From the NCBI GenBank assembly GCA_963662395.1, contig OY759511.1:3596001-3660000 (forward strand): a stretch of 64,000 bases of DNA, given 5' to 3'. The translations under genes were made by a program, and so were the position numbers. Numbering within the stretch: position 1 is the stretch's first letter; each line of letters opens with the position of its first letter. The notes beneath the pieces were generated by a model that saw only the letters and a list, made by a program, of their open reading frames with translations, was not told the origin of the DNA and searched no databases. Below, piece by piece: positions 52,418 through 61,291 of this stretch. The stretch comes from JAPOXR01 sp963662395. GTDB taxonomy: Bacteria; Pseudomonadota; Alphaproteobacteria; Rhodobacterales; Rhodobacteraceae.

Positions 52418-53368
52418 CTACGACTTCTGCCGTGCGGGCTGGTTGGAGCTCACATAGTATTTGTCGGCCTTCTTCTCGGTGACGAGGAGTTCGCGGCAGA
52501 CATCGGCAAAGACCTCCACCAGCCTGGTCGGAACCGATTGGTTGGTGAAGGCCAGTCCGAAATGCGACTTGGGAATGTCACCGCACAGCGGAACATATGC
52601 CAGTTCGCTCCCGTCATAGGCGCGCACGTTCACCGGGCGCATGATCAGGATCGCGTAGCCCTCGCCAGCTCCGACGAGGCTGCGCACGAGCTCGTAGGAC
52701 TTGGTCTGATGCCTGATTTTCGGCCGCAGGTTATGCTGCGCAAACAGGGACAGGAAGAATTGCTGCGTGATCGGCAGGCTCAGTGAAACCATGTCGCGAT
52801 CGACCAGCTGGTCCAGCGAGATGGAGTCCATCTGCGCCAACGGGTCGTCCCTTGGTATGAGGACATAGGGCGAGGACTCGATCAGGGTTTCAAATTCGAT
52901 CCCCGGGCTCGGGGACATGTTGTAGGTCAGGGCGACATCGATCCGCCCCTGGGCGAGCATCGTGTTCAGCTCATCGAGGTCGGCCTCGTGAACCTGGAGC
53001 GAAATGTCCAGGTCGCGATCCCGCAATCCCTTGAGGATGATGGGAATGATGAATGCGGCTGTCGGCATGAAACAGCCAATCTGGATCACGCCGCGCGACG
53101 AATGCCTCACATTGCGGGCATCATTGTCGAATTCCTGGGCGTTTTCGAGAAGCCGCCGCGCCCGCGCCACGAATCGCCGCCCGACCGGGGACACGACCAG
53201 CCGGTGCGGACGTTCGCGGATGAAGATCTTCAGCTGGTACTGGTCCTCGACCTTCTGGATCGCGGCGCTGATGGCCGGCTGGGAAATCGACAGGTGCCTG
53301 GAGGCGGCCTGGATGCTGCCATGGTCTGCCACCGCGACCAGGTAGGTGAGTTGCCGGAATGGAGTCAT
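52418..53368 (-). CDS. LysR-family transcriptional regulator of the catabolic operon
   Basis: 316 residues. N-terminal winged HTH RQLTYLVAVADHGSIQAASR / HLSISQPAISAAIQKVEDQY, linker helix, then a periplasmic-binding-protein-like effector domain (GVIQIGCFMPTAAFIIPIIL, LAQGRIDVALTYNMSP, SLPITQQFFLSLFAQHN). Divergent from the ABC operon with a 154-base shared promoter that holds a perfect palindrome at 53386-53402. It is probably both an activator of the operon on sensing its substrate or intermediate and a self-repressor, as is usual for the family (inference). Confidence 0.9.
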   Translation of the reverse strand: MTPFRQLTYLVAVADHGSIQAASRHLSISQPAISAAIQKVEDQYQLKIFIRERPHRLVVSPVGRRFVARARRLLENAQEFDNDARNVRHSSRGVIQIGCFMPTAAFIIPIILKGLRDRDLDISLQVHEADLDELNTMLAQGRIDVALTYNMSPSPGIEFETLIESSPYVLIPRDDPLAQMDSISLDQLVDRDMVSLSLPITQQFFLSLFAQHNLRPKIRHQTKSYELVRSLVGAGEGYAILIMRPVNVRAYDGSELAYVPLCGDIPKSHFGLAFTNQSVPTRLVEVFADVCRELLVTEKKADKYYVSSNQPARQKS

Positions 53369-53385
53369 TATAGGAAAACCTGAGA

Positions 53386-53402
53386 TTTGATTTCATCAAA
53401 TG
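53386..53402. promoter_or_regulatory. Candidate LysR operator
   Basis: ATTTGAT-TTC-ATCAAAT, a perfect 7-3-7 palindrome of the T-N11-A type, located 18-34 bases upstream of the LysR start on the divergent side. A weaker related site ATTTGACAAAT lies at 53406-53416. It is AT-rich against GC-rich surroundings. Confidence 0.7.
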
Positions 53403-53522
53403 CAATTTGACAAATGTACCCCAACGCCATCAAGCTGTCATCCGGGACCGCAGCACCGCCACCGGCCCGCATGCCCGGGTGAGCGCGAATGGTGACCGGA
53501 GCGGGACCTCGGGGAGATCGAG

Positions 53523-54680
53523 TTGGCCGGGATAACGCTTCGTCAGATATCCAAGACATATGGCACCCTCAGCGTTCTGAACGGAATTGACCTGGAGATA
53601 GCCGATGGCGAGTTCCTGACACTTGTCGGCCCCTCGGGCTGTGGCAAGTCCACGACGCTGAGGATCATCGCCGGCCTCGAGACCCAGACCACCGGCGATG
53701 TCGAAATCGGCAGCCGGGTTGTCAACGACGTGCGTCCCAGCCGGCGTGATCTGGCGATGGTGTTCCAGTCCTACGCCCTCTATCCGCATTTGACGGTGAG
53801 GCAGAACCTGGTGACGCCGCTGAAACTGCGGGATATGGATTTCTGGCAGAGATTGCCGATCCTGGGACGGCTTGCACCGGGCTGGCGCGGCAAGATGTCC
53901 AAGATCAACGCCGATGTCGGCAAGGCGGCCGAGACCCTGAAGATCGAACCGCTCCTGAATCGCAAGCCCGGCCAGCTTTCCGGCGGGCAGCGGCAGCGGG
54001 TGGCCCTTGGTCGGGCCATGGTGCGAAATCCGGCGGCGTTCCTGATGGACGAGCCGCTGTCCAATCTCGACGCGGCGCTGCGGGTCCACATGCGGGCCGA
54101 ATTGTCCGAGTTGCACCGCGCGCTCGGGACCACCTTCGTCTACGTGACCCACGACCAGGCCGAGGCCCTCACCATGTCGGACCGCATGGCGGTGATGATG
54201 GACGGGGATCTCCTGCAGCTTGGTCCGCCAAGCGATGTCTACGAGGACCCGCAGGACATCCGGGTGGCGGAATTCATCGGCAGCCCGAAAATGAACATCC
54301 TTCCCGGGCAGGGCGACGGGGAAGGGCGAATCACCGCCATGGGGGTGGCCATGGAAGAAGCGCTGGTCGTGCCCTCCGAAGGGCGGTTGTCGGTCGGGCT
54401 GCGCCCGGAACACCTGCACATCCAGTCCGAAGATTCCGGCAATTGTTTCATGGGCCGGCTGACCTACCGGGAAAATCTCGGCGCCGATCTCTTCCTGCAC
54501 CTGGCTGTCGAGGGCCTCGAAGACAAGATCGTGATCCGGGCCAAGCCGCACGAGGCAGATCTTGCTGCCGCCGGCGAGGAAATCCGCTTCAGGGGCGAGG
54601 CCGGAAAGGCGCGTGTGTTCGGTGCCGATGGCAAGCGCGTGGCGCTGGTTGACGCCGGGTCGATGCGAGAGCCCGGCTGA
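53523..54680 (+). CDS. ABC importer ATPase, MalK/UgpC type
   Basis: 385 residues from TTG 53523 with GGGAGAT upstream (no ATG or GTG fits). Walker A VGPSGCGKSTT at about 36, ABC signature LSGGQRQR near 153, Walker B AAFLMDEPLSNLD, H-loop VYVTHDQAEALTMSD; C-terminal TOBE-like regulatory domain (SVGLRPEHLHI). Between Walker A and the signature it carries an extra segment (RDMDFWQRLPILGRLAPGWR) longer than in MalK. Powers uptake by the permeases that follow; start of each next gene overlaps or abuts. Confidence 0.92.
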   Translation: MAGITLRQISKTYGTLSVLNGIDLEIADGEFLTLVGPSGCGKSTTLRIIAGLETQTTGDVEIGSRVVNDVRPSRRDLAMVFQSYALYPHLTVRQNLVTPLKLRDMDFWQRLPILGRLAPGWRGKMSKINADVGKAAETLKIEPLLNRKPGQLSGGQRQRVALGRAMVRNPAAFLMDEPLSNLDAALRVHMRAELSELHRALGTTFVYVTHDQAEALTMSDRMAVMMDGDLLQLGPPSDVYEDPQDIRVAEFIGSPKMNILPGQGDGEGRITAMGVAMEEALVVPSEGRLSVGLRPEHLHIQSEDSGNCFMGRLTYRENLGADLFLHLAVEGLEDKIVIRAKPHEADLAAAGEEIRFRGEAGKARVFGADGKRVALVDAGSMREPG

Positions 54681-55633
54681 TGGGGACTTCCCGGGTTCAT
54701 CTCTGGTTCATCGGACCGGCGGTCCTGCTCATGCTGGGCCTGCTGATTTTTCCGGTCTTTGTCGCCGCGTTCCTGTCCTTCACCGACTACAATCTGGGGA
54801 GCCCCGGTTTCAACTGGGTCGGTGCCGAAAACTACGACAGGCTCGTAAGCCGTACGACCTACAAGAAAATGTTCTCGGCCTCCCTGACCTATGTCCTCGT
54901 GGTCGTGCCGATCTCGGTGGCGCTTGGACTCGGCGCGGCGCTGCTGATTTCCAGCCTGCGCATCGGCGGGGAGCTGTACAAGGCCGTCTTCTTTCTTCCG
55001 GTCATGGCAACCCTGCTGGCCATGGCCATCGTGTGGGAATTTGCCTTGCATCCGATCGTCGGCGTCGTGAACGACATCCTGCGCTCGGGCTGCGATGTCG
55101 GTTGGCTCCATTTCCTGCTGTCGGGGGGCTGGCGCGGCGCCGACCCGTTGCAGACCTGGTATGGCCATGCCTGTGCCGAGGATTTCCCGCTATGGCTCGG
55201 CGACAAGAACTATGCGCTCGGCACGATCGCCTTCATCGGCATCTGGCAGGGATTCGGCTTCAACATGGTGCTCTACCTGGCCGGTCTGACATCGGTGCCC
55301 AGGGAGCTGTACCAGGCCGCCCATATGGACGGGGCCGACAGCGCCTGGGAGCGCTTTCGGCTGGTGACATGGCCGATGCTCGGGCCGACCAACGTCTTCG
55401 TTGTCACGATCTCGTCGATTCGCTCGTTCCAGGTCTTTGACACGGTCGAGGCGCTGACCCGCGGCGGTCCGTCAAAATCCACCTATGTGATGGTCTACGC
55501 GATGTTCGAAAAGGGCGTGAAGCAGAACCTGCTCGGCATCGGCTCGGCCATCACCATCGTTTTCCTGGGTTTTGTCCTGATCCTGACCCTGATCCAGGTC
55601 TATCTCGTCAACCGAAGGGTGCACTACTCATGA
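54680..55633 (+). CDS. ABC importer permease, first (MalF/UgpA type)
   Basis: 317 residues, ATG 54680 overlapping the ATPase stop by one base. Six or so transmembrane helices; EAA loop YQAAHMDGADSAWERFRLVT near residues 210-230. A periplasmic stretch of ~45 residues around 130-175 (RSGCDVGWLHFLLSGGWRG, HACAEDFPLWLGDKN) with two Cys is longer than usual and might bear on ligand handling. Forms the channel with the next permease. Confidence 0.9.
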   Translation: MGTSRVHLWFIGPAVLLMLGLLIFPVFVAAFLSFTDYNLGSPGFNWVGAENYDRLVSRTTYKKMFSASLTYVLVVVPISVALGLGAALLISSLRIGGELYKAVFFLPVMATLLAMAIVWEFALHPIVGVVNDILRSGCDVGWLHFLLSGGWRGADPLQTWYGHACAEDFPLWLGDKNYALGTIAFIGIWQGFGFNMVLYLAGLTSVPRELYQAAHMDGADSAWERFRLVTWPMLGPTNVFVVTISSIRSFQVFDTVEALTRGGPSKSTYVMVYAMFEKGVKQNLLGIGSAITIVFLGFVLILTLIQVYLVNRRVHYS

Positions 55634-56529
55634 TGGCGCGCAGCACCCATTGGCTGGGAGAGTTCTTCAAGCACAGCGTGCTGCTGGCCGGCGCAATCGT
55701 CGTTCTGCTGCCATTCTATCTCATGCTGTCCTATTCGCTGAAATCCCCCGCCGAGATCGAATCCAACACCGGCGGCTTTGTCGGCAGCCAGGAGATCATG
55801 ACCGATCGCCGGTGCATCAAGGCCGGAAATCCGGTCGAGGAATGCGAGATGCGGCCCATCGTCTACAATTACACCGCCGCCTTCAGCGAGGCGCCGCTGG
55901 TGCGCTACATGCTGAACGGCATCTTCGTGACGGTGTCGATCTTCGTCATCCAGGTCCTGGTGGCATTGCCTTGCGCCTATGCCCTGTCCAAGCTCAAATT
56001 CTGGGGACGGGACGTCGTTTTCGGCCTGGTGATCTTCTGCCTGCTGATCCCCGTGCATGCCATCGCGCTGCCCCTCTACATCATGCTGGCCAAGTTGGGT
56101 CTGACCAATACCTATGCCGCCCTGATCATACCGTGGACGATTTCGGTCTTCGGGATATTCCTCATGCGCCAGTTCTTCATGACCGTTCCCGACGACCTGA
56201 TCGATGCCGGTCGCATGGACGGGATGAGCGAATTCGCCATCGTCTGGCGGGTCATGCTGCCCACGGCGATACCGGCGCTGCTGGCCTTCGGGATCTTCTC
56301 GGTCGTTGCCCACTGGAACGACTATTACTGGCCGCGTGTCGTCATCACCGGCAACCGGGACCTGATGACGCCACCGCTGGGGCTGCGGATGTTCAAATCC
56401 GATCTCGATGGCAATGAATACGGCCCGATGATGGCTGCAACAACCGTCATCGTCATGCCGCTGGTCATCATTTTCCTGCTGGCACAGCGGCGCTTCATCG
56501 AGGGCATCACCATGACCGGGATGAAATAG
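55630..56529 (+). CDS. ABC importer permease, second (MalG/UgpE type)
   Basis: 299 residues, ATG 55630 inside a 4-base overlap with the first permease. Transmembrane start LLAGAIVVLLPFYLMLSYSL; EAA loop DAGRMDGMSEFAIVWRVMLP. The first periplasmic loop holds DRRCIKAGNPVEECEMRP, an unusual insertion with two Cys that could form a disulfide. Together with the first permease makes the membrane part of the importer. 104 bases separate it from the binding protein gene. Confidence 0.9.
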   Translation: MMARSTHWLGEFFKHSVLLAGAIVVLLPFYLMLSYSLKSPAEIESNTGGFVGSQEIMTDRRCIKAGNPVEECEMRPIVYNYTAAFSEAPLVRYMLNGIFVTVSIFVIQVLVALPCAYALSKLKFWGRDVVFGLVIFCLLIPVHAIALPLYIMLAKLGLTNTYAALIIPWTISVFGIFLMRQFFMTVPDDLIDAGRMDGMSEFAIVWRVMLPTAIPALLAFGIFSVVAHWNDYYWPRVVITGNRDLMTPPLGLRMFKSDLDGNEYGPMMAATTVIVMPLVIIFLLAQRRFIEGITMTGMK

Positions 56530-56633
56530 TTCAATTTGCAGAATTTCCGGCGCTAGTTGGTTTGCTCCGGAGGAAGAGGGGCCCGTCCCGAACTGGAAAA
56601 TCTTCGGGCTCCAGGATCAAAAGGAGGAATAAA

Positions 56634-57881
56634 GTGAAACTGAAACATACTGTTGCGGCGTTGGCGGCGGCTGGCATTACCACTGTTGGCACCGCCACCA
56701 CCGCGATCGAAATCGAAGTCGGATACCCGTATTCGGCCCTGTTCGACGTGACCTTCGAGCGCATGATTCCCGAGTTCAACAAGGCGCATCCGGATATCGA
56801 GGTGAAATTCCGTGCGACCTACGAGAATTACGAGGACGCAACCAACACCATCCTGCGCGAGGCGGTCGCCGGGGATCTTCCCGACGTCACCTTCCAGGGG
56901 TTGAACCGGCAGGCGTTGCTGGTGGAAAAGGGCATCGCCAAGTCGCTTGAACCCTTCATCGCCCAGGAGGCCGATTTCGCCAGGGAAGGTTACCACCAGG
57001 CCATGCTGGATCTGGGGACCTTCAATGACGAGGTTCACGGGCTTCCCTTCGCGGTGTCCTTGCCCGTTGGCTATTACAACATGGATGCGCTGGGCAAGGC
57101 CGGCATCACCGAGTTGCCGGCGACCTGGGACGAGGTCATCGCCAATTGCAAGAAGCTGCATGATGCCGGCTACCGGAACCCGATTTTCTGGGGCTGGAAC
57201 ATTACCGGCAACTGGTTCCTGCAGGCCTTGATGTGGAGCCAGGACGAGCCGATCCTCGAGGATGGCCAGATCAATTTTGACGGCGAGGCCGGCCTGGCCG
57301 CGCTCGAGACGATGCGCATGATCTTCCGCGAGTGCAACATGCTGAACCTGTCGGTCGGCGATGCTGGCAAGCCGTTTGCCGCCGGTGAGGTGGCCATGCA
57401 TTTCTGGTCGACCTCGGCTGTCGGTGCGATCGAACGGTCGAAAGGCGATTTCGAAATCCGGACCGGCGAATTTCCGGGAATGGGTGAGCCACCGAAGGGT
57501 CTGCCCGCCGGCGGCAACTCGGTGATGTTCGTGTCGACATCCGACGACCAGGCTGAAATCGATGCCGCCTGGACGTTCATCAAGTTCGCCACCTCGGGCG
57601 TGGGTGCTGCCATGGTGGCGGAGACCACGGGCTACATGCCGCCGAACAAGGCAGCGAATGATCTCCTGGCCGATTTCTACGCCCAGAACCCCAACAAGCA
57701 CACTGCCGTGCGCCAGGCCGGATTGCTGCGCGACTGGATCGCTTATCCCGGTGATAACGGGTTGGCGATCACCCAGGTCATCTATGACGGCCTGGAGTCC
57801 ATCGTGACCGGCGATTCCGACGACATGGAAGCGTTGCAGGAGGAGTTGGTGGAAGAGGTCAACGACCTGCTGCCGAACTAG
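56634..57881 (+). CDS. Extracellular solute-binding protein, family 1 (sugar type)
   Basis: 415 residues from GTG 56634 with AAGGAGGAAT just before it; an upstream ATG in the same frame would put the signal peptide in the wrong place. Signal peptide KLKHTVAALAAAGITTVGTA. Mature domain typical of family 1 sugar/polyol binding proteins: FERMIPEFNKAHPDIEVKFR, LPFAVSLPVGYYNMDALGKA, MGEPPKGLPAGGNSVMFVST, FIKFATSGVGAAMVAETTGY. Ligand unknown (sugar, polyol or glycerophosphodiester-like). Confidence 0.9.
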   Translation: MKLKHTVAALAAAGITTVGTATTAIEIEVGYPYSALFDVTFERMIPEFNKAHPDIEVKFRATYENYEDATNTILREAVAGDLPDVTFQGLNRQALLVEKGIAKSLEPFIAQEADFAREGYHQAMLDLGTFNDEVHGLPFAVSLPVGYYNMDALGKAGITELPATWDEVIANCKKLHDAGYRNPIFWGWNITGNWFLQALMWSQDEPILEDGQINFDGEAGLAALETMRMIFRECNMLNLSVGDAGKPFAAGEVAMHFWSTSAVGAIERSKGDFEIRTGEFPGMGEPPKGLPAGGNSVMFVSTSDDQAEIDAAWTFIKFATSGVGAAMVAETTGYMPPNKAANDLLADFYAQNPNKHTAVRQAGLLRDWIAYPGDNGLAITQVIYDGLESIVTGDSDDMEALQEELVEEVNDLLPN

Positions 57882-57897
57882 TCCGGCATTGCAACAG

Positions 57898-57930
57898 GGC
57901 CCCGACCGGGGAGTCTCTCCGGTCGGGGCC
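57898..57930 (+). terminator. Intercistronic hairpin after the binding-protein gene
   Basis: GGCCCCGACCGG (57898-57909) pairs perfectly with CCGGTCGGGGCC (57919-57930). No T tract follows, so it is more likely an mRNA-stabilising or attenuating hairpin than a full stop. The binding protein message would be made in excess of the enzymes. Confidence 0.7.
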
Positions 57931-57936
57931 GACCCT

Positions 57937-57968
57937 CCAACCAGCCATGCAGCATGAGGCAGGACATG
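57937..57968 (+). repeat. 32-bp direct repeat, first copy
   Basis: A 32-base word beginning CCAACCAGCCATG and ending GGCAGGACATG, followed 20 bases later by an exact copy whose last ATG is the aminotransferase start codon. Confidence 0.9.
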
Positions 57969-57988
57969 CGCTTCGGTCGGACCAGACC

Positions 57989-58020
57989 CCAACCAGCCAT
58001 GCAGCATGAGGCAGGACATG
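57989..58020 (+). repeat. 32-bp direct repeat, second copy, containing the aminotransferase start
   Basis: Exact copy of 57937-57968. It carries both the RBS-like GAGGCAGGAC and the ATG start of the gene at 58018, so the first copy is a duplicated translation-initiation region. Confidence 0.9.
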
Positions 58021-59304
58021 ACGACCAATCAGGAATTCGAAGCGCGCCGGGACGGCGCAGTTGCCAGGGCGATCGCCTACTCGTCGACCTTCATCGCCGA
58101 CCGGGCCGAGAACGCCGAGATCTGGGATGTCGAGGGCAAGCGCTACATCGATTTCTGCGGCGGGATCGGCTGCCAGAATGTCGGCCACCGCGAGCCAAGG
58201 GTCGTGGCGGCGATCAAGGATCAGCTTGACCGGCTGACACATACCTGTTTCCAGGTCACCCCGTACGAGAGCTACATCGCACTGGCCGAAAGGCTGAATG
58301 CCCTTCTGCCCGGCGATTTTCCCAGCAAGTCACTGTTTTTTTCCGCCGGCGGCGAAGCGGTGGAAAACGCCGTCAAGATCGCCCGCTACCACACCGGGCG
58401 CCCGGCGCTGATCACCTTTACCAATGGCTACCATGGCCGGTCCTATATGGGCATGGCGCTCAGCGCCCGGATGGTACCGTTCAAGCTCGGCTTCCGGCCG
58501 TTCCCCTCCGAAATCTACCGCCTTCCCTTCCCCGATGACTTCCATGGCGTCAGCCTGGATGACACGATCGGTGCTTTCGAGACCCTGTTCCGAAGCGACT
58601 GTCCGCCCGACCAGATCGCCGCCATCTTCTTTGAACCGGTGCAGGGCGAGGGCGGCTACAATATCGCGACCTCCGAATTCCTGTCATGCCTGCGAGAGCT
58701 GTGCGACGAGCACGGCATCATCCTGGTTGCCGACGAAATCCAGACGGGAATGGGCCGGACCGGCAAGATGTTCGCGATGGAGCATTACGGCATCGACGCC
58801 GACTTGACCTGTGTTGGCAAGAGCATTGGCGGCGGGCTGCCGATATCGGGGATCGTCGGCAAGGCCGACATCATCGACTCGGTACCACCTGGCGGCCTGG
58901 GTGGAACCTTCGGTGGCAACCCGTTGGCCTGCGCGGCTGCGCTTGCAGTGCTGGACGCCATGGAGGCGGACAATCTCCTGCAGCGCGGCCTGGAAATGGG
59001 CAAGGTCATCGACGAGCGGCTGCGCAGGATGGCGCAGCGCAATTCGCTCGCCTGCATCGGCGACGTGCGGGCTCTGGGTTGCATGAATGCAATCGAGCTG
59101 GTCAGGGACCGCGACAGCCGTGAGCCGGATGGCGAGTTGGCCGCCCGGGTGGCCGCCATCGCCCTGGGCAAGGGATTGATTCTCGTATCTGCAGGTCCGG
59201 CCCGCAACGTGATCCGCCTCCTGGTCCCGCTATCGGCGCCGCCACGACTTGTCGATGAAGGGCTGGATATCCTGGAAGCCGCGCTTGAAGACGCGGCAGC
59301 CTAG
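58018..59304 (+). CDS. Class-III pyridoxal-phosphate aminotransferase (GabT type)
   Basis: 428 residues from ATG 58018; an in-frame start 12 bases earlier is less well placed. PLP Lys in LTCVGKSIGGGLPISGIV (about residue 268), IILVADEIQTGMGRTGKMFA (Asp and Gln contacts), FFSAGGEAVENAVKIARYHT and NGYHGRSYMGMALSARM, all of the 4-aminobutyrate/acetylornithine aminotransferase group. Moves an amino group from an omega-amine or amino acid to 2-oxoglutarate or pyruvate, giving an aldehyde. In this operon it may yield the aldehyde for the following dehydrogenase, or consume one. Confidence 0.9.
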   Translation: MTTNQEFEARRDGAVARAIAYSSTFIADRAENAEIWDVEGKRYIDFCGGIGCQNVGHREPRVVAAIKDQLDRLTHTCFQVTPYESYIALAERLNALLPGDFPSKSLFFSAGGEAVENAVKIARYHTGRPALITFTNGYHGRSYMGMALSARMVPFKLGFRPFPSEIYRLPFPDDFHGVSLDDTIGAFETLFRSDCPPDQIAAIFFEPVQGEGGYNIATSEFLSCLRELCDEHGIILVADEIQTGMGRTGKMFAMEHYGIDADLTCVGKSIGGGLPISGIVGKADIIDSVPPGGLGGTFGGNPLACAAALAVLDAMEADNLLQRGLEMGKVIDERLRRMAQRNSLACIGDVRALGCMNAIELVRDRDSREPDGELAARVAAIALGKGLILVSAGPARNVIRLLVPLSAPPRLVDEGLDILEAALEDAAA

Positions 59305-59339
59305 ATCCCTGTCCGGTTGTCGAGGCGAGGAGTGAGCAG

Positions 59340-60464
59340 GTGAAGATCAGGGCCGCGGTCTTGAGGCAGACCGGGCTGCCCCGGCCTTTTGTCGAGAGCC
59401 GGCCCCTGCGTATCGAGGAGGTCGAGCTTGACCCGCCCAGGGCCGGCGAGGTCCTGATCCAGATCAGGGCGGTCGGGCTGTGCCATTCAGACCTGGTTGC
59501 CATCACCGGCGAGCGCGGCAAGCCGATGCCGATCGTCATCGGTCACGAGGCTGCGGGGATCATCGTCGAGATGGGTGAGGGCGTGACCGGCTTCGAGACC
59601 GGCGACCACGTGGTGCCGACCTATGTTGCCAGTTGTGGCGATTGCGAAATGTGCCGGGTCGGCAGGCCGGCACTGTGCGAACCTGCGACCAGAGCCAATG
59701 CGGCGGCGGTGCTCAGCGATGGTACCACCCGCCTGCACGTGAATGGCGAGGCGATTCATCATCACTCGGGCATCGCCGGCTTTGCCGAATACGCGGTGAT
59801 CCCGAAACAGGCCCTGGTCAGGATCGACAAGTCGATCCCCTTTGAACATGCGGCGCTGTTCGGCTGCGGCGTGATCACCGGCGTCGGTTCGGTCGTCAAC
59901 ACTGCCTGCGCCGGCCCGGGCGAAAGCGTTGCCGTGATCGGCCTGGGCGGCGTCGGACTCAGCGCAGTGATGGCTGCCCTTGCCTCCGGCGCCGGACATG
60001 TCACCGCGGTCGATCTGAGCGATGTGAAACTGGAGCTTGCCGGGCAGCTTGGCGCCCATCTGACCGTCAATGCCGGCGACGCCGACTGCGTCGAACAGAT
60101 CCGGCAGGCCACGCAGGGCGGTGTCGGAGTCGCCGTCGAAACAGCCGGTTCCTCGCGGGCCCTGGCGACCGCCTTCGATGTGACCCGGCGCGGCGGCACG
60201 ACGGTGACGGCTGGAATGCCCGGGCCTGATGCCAAGATCACGCTTTCGCATCTTCGCATCGCCGCCGAAGAGCGCACGCTCAAGGGTTCCTACATGGGAA
60301 GCTGTGTGCCCAAGCGCGACATCCCGCGCTACCTGGCACTTTTTGCCGAGGGGAAACTGCCCGTGGACAGGCTCCTGTCACGAACAATCGGCTTCGACGA
60401 TCTCAATGCCGCCATGGATCGCCTCGATGATGCCACAACCGTTCGCGAGGTGCTGATCCCGTGA
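59340..60464 (+). CDS. Zinc-dependent alcohol dehydrogenase, class III-like
   Basis: 374 residues, GTG start. Catalytic zinc ligands in VGLCHSDLV (Cys) and GHEAAGIIVEMGEGV (His, Glu); structural zinc lobe CGDCEMCRVGRPALC; Rossmann AVIGLGGVGLSAVMAA and AVDLSDVKLELA (Asp for NAD). FGCGVITGVGSVVNTACAGP typical of the medium-chain group with formaldehyde- or alcohol-dehydrogenase relatives. Oxidises an alcohol to an aldehyde with NAD. Overlaps the next gene by four bases (GTGA). Confidence 0.9.
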   Translation: MKIRAAVLRQTGLPRPFVESRPLRIEEVELDPPRAGEVLIQIRAVGLCHSDLVAITGERGKPMPIVIGHEAAGIIVEMGEGVTGFETGDHVVPTYVASCGDCEMCRVGRPALCEPATRANAAAVLSDGTTRLHVNGEAIHHHSGIAGFAEYAVIPKQALVRIDKSIPFEHAALFGCGVITGVGSVVNTACAGPGESVAVIGLGGVGLSAVMAALASGAGHVTAVDLSDVKLELAGQLGAHLTVNAGDADCVEQIRQATQGGVGVAVETAGSSRALATAFDVTRRGGTTVTAGMPGPDAKITLSHLRIAAEERTLKGSYMGSCVPKRDIPRYLALFAEGKLPVDRLLSRTIGFDDLNAAMDRLDDATTVREVLIP

Positions 60465-61288
60465 ACAGGGCCGAGCACAGGCAGTTCGAATTTTCGGCGA
60501 ACACGGCGTATCTGTGGACGGAACTGCCATTCCTGGATCGTGTCCGGCAGGCCGCGCTCCACGGGTTCGACGCGGTGGAATTTCACGATGAAGCGCGCGG
60601 CGCGGATCGCAGCGAACTCAGGGAGGTGCTGGCCGAGGCCGCATTGCCGGTCGGGGGGATCAATGTCCGGATGGGCAGGACATTCGGATGTGCGGCCATT
60701 CCCGGCGAGGGCGACCAGGCAAGACGGGATCTGGACGAGGCTGCACAGATCGCCGAGGATATCGGTGCCGCGGCGATTCATGTCCTGGCCGGCATGGTAT
60801 CGGGACCCGGGGCGCAGGCGGCCTATCTGGACTCCTTGCGATATGCGCTGGGACAGACCGACCGCACCATCCTGATCGAGCCGGTCTGCAGGGAGCAATT
60901 GCCGGGCTATTTCCTGAGGACCATCGACCAGGCCGCCTCGGTGATTGCCGAGATCGGGCATCCCCGTCTCAGGATCATGTTCGACTGCTATCACGTCTTC
61001 CGCGAGAGCGGCGATCTGGCAGTGCAATTCGCCGCCCATGCCGACCGCGTCGGCCATGTCCAGATCTCGGCCGCCGAAGGGCGTGCCGAACCCCGTGCCG
61101 GGGCCATCGATTACAGCCTGCTTCTGCCGGCCATGCAGGGCTGTGGCTATGCGGGTCGGTTCGGATGCGAATACCGGCCGACCGGCAACACCGCCGAAAG
61201 CCTGTGGTGGCGCGATGCCCTTGACGGGAGGGCAGAAGGCGCCAGGAGCGAAGCCACAGTGCCACCGGCACTGCGACCAGGAGTGTGA
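60461..61288 (+). CDS. TIM-barrel isomerase/epimerase-like protein (hydroxypyruvate isomerase type)
   Basis: 275 residues, GTG start coupled to the dehydrogenase. AP-endonuclease-2-like barrel: FSANTAYLWTELPFLDRVRQ, GFDAVEFHDEARG, TILIEPVCREQLPGYFL, RIMFDCYHVFRESGDL (metal-binding Asp, His), VGHVQISAAEGRAEP, GCEYRPTGNTAESLWW (Glu). This pattern is that of hydroxypyruvate isomerase (Hyi) and related enzymes, which interconvert hydroxypyruvate and tartronate semialdehyde; other sugar-acid substrates are possible. Confidence 0.85.
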   Translation: MNRAEHRQFEFSANTAYLWTELPFLDRVRQAALHGFDAVEFHDEARGADRSELREVLAEAALPVGGINVRMGRTFGCAAIPGEGDQARRDLDEAAQIAEDIGAAAIHVLAGMVSGPGAQAAYLDSLRYALGQTDRTILIEPVCREQLPGYFLRTIDQAASVIAEIGHPRLRIMFDCYHVFRESGDLAVQFAAHADRVGHVQISAAEGRAEPRAGAIDYSLLLPAMQGCGYAGRFGCEYRPTGNTAESLWWRDALDGRAEGARSEATVPPALRPGV

Positions 61289-61291
61289 CCC

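Noticed and set aside
56325..58028. Long minus-strand frames under the ABC operon, including a 491-codon one
   Set aside because: GC-rich antisense shadows of well-supported genes; no start signal or family pattern.
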